In this document: one piece after another, positions 22,666 to 22,691 of the stretch
Numbering within the stretch: the first letter of the stretch is position 1
How the letters are laid out: each line of letters opens with the position of its first letter
NCBI GenBank assembly: GCA_964446115.1
Contig: CAYUNE010000045.1
Location: 1 to 22,691, forward strand
Direction: 5' to 3'
Source: CAYUNE01 sp964446115
GTDB taxonomy: Bacteria > Desulfobacterota > Desulfobulbia > Desulfobulbales > Desulfobulbaceae
Length of the DNA stretch: 22,691 bases
Notes under the pieces: model-generated
Told to the model about the DNA's origin: nothing
The model's database searches: none
What the model saw: only the letters and a program-made list of their open reading frames with translations
Position numbers and translations under genes: made by a program

Positions 22666-22691
22666 GGATGTGAAGAGCTGAAAAAACGCAG

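Overview
The window looks like chromosomal DNA of an anaerobic, GC-rich Desulfobacterota bacterium, most like the Desulfobulbales or other sulfate reducers. This is inferred from gene content, not from any search. The main clues are a complete-looking anaerobic (cobalt-early, Cbi-type) corrin ring pathway, a cobaltochelatase CbiK with a signal peptide like the periplasmic CbiK of Desulfovibrio, and fused cbiET. No tRNA, rRNA, insertion sequence, phage gene or CRISPR array was seen.

From left to right: positions 1-327 hold the start of a membrane sensor protein, probably a histidine kinase, that runs off the left edge (minus strand). Positions 655-12845 are one long minus-strand operon with almost every junction overlapping or nearly touching. 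In transcription order it reads: periplasmic cbiK, FecCD-type ABC permease, ABC ATPase, periplasmic binding protein, cbiA, cbiC, cbiD, cbiET, cbiL, cbiF, cbiG, cbiH, and a gate-domain membrane protein. It is preceded by a sigma70-like promoter, a cobalamin riboswitch (about 12980-13163) and a strong intrinsic terminator (12879-12922), so it should be switched off by transcription termination when cobalamin is plentiful. cbiJ, cbiB, cbiP and the lower-ligand genes are not in the window.

Positions 13247-17109 carry a minus-strand envelope-maintenance set: an ECF sigma factor, its zinc-finger anti-sigma factor and an MscS-like channel in one overlapping operon, then a MinD/FlhG-like ATPase and the membrane protease HtpX. 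A roughly 470-base divergent intergenic region with a perfect 14-bp inverted repeat separates these from a plus-strand pair (17581-21411): a Tat-type lipoprotein M48 metallopeptidase with TPR repeats (BepA-like) and a large MMPL/RND exporter.

At the right end a second minus-strand unit repeats the logic of the first: promoter, cobalamin riboswitch (about 22446-22625), terminator (22341-22378), a possible 34-codon ORF, and a divergent cytoplasmic CbiK-like protein in which one of the two metal-binding histidines appears to be a tyrosine. The two riboswitches share a 54-base identical core. The most interesting parts are this chelatase variant with its own B12 switch, and the coupling of a periplasmic chelatase to an ABC importer at the head of the cobalamin operon.
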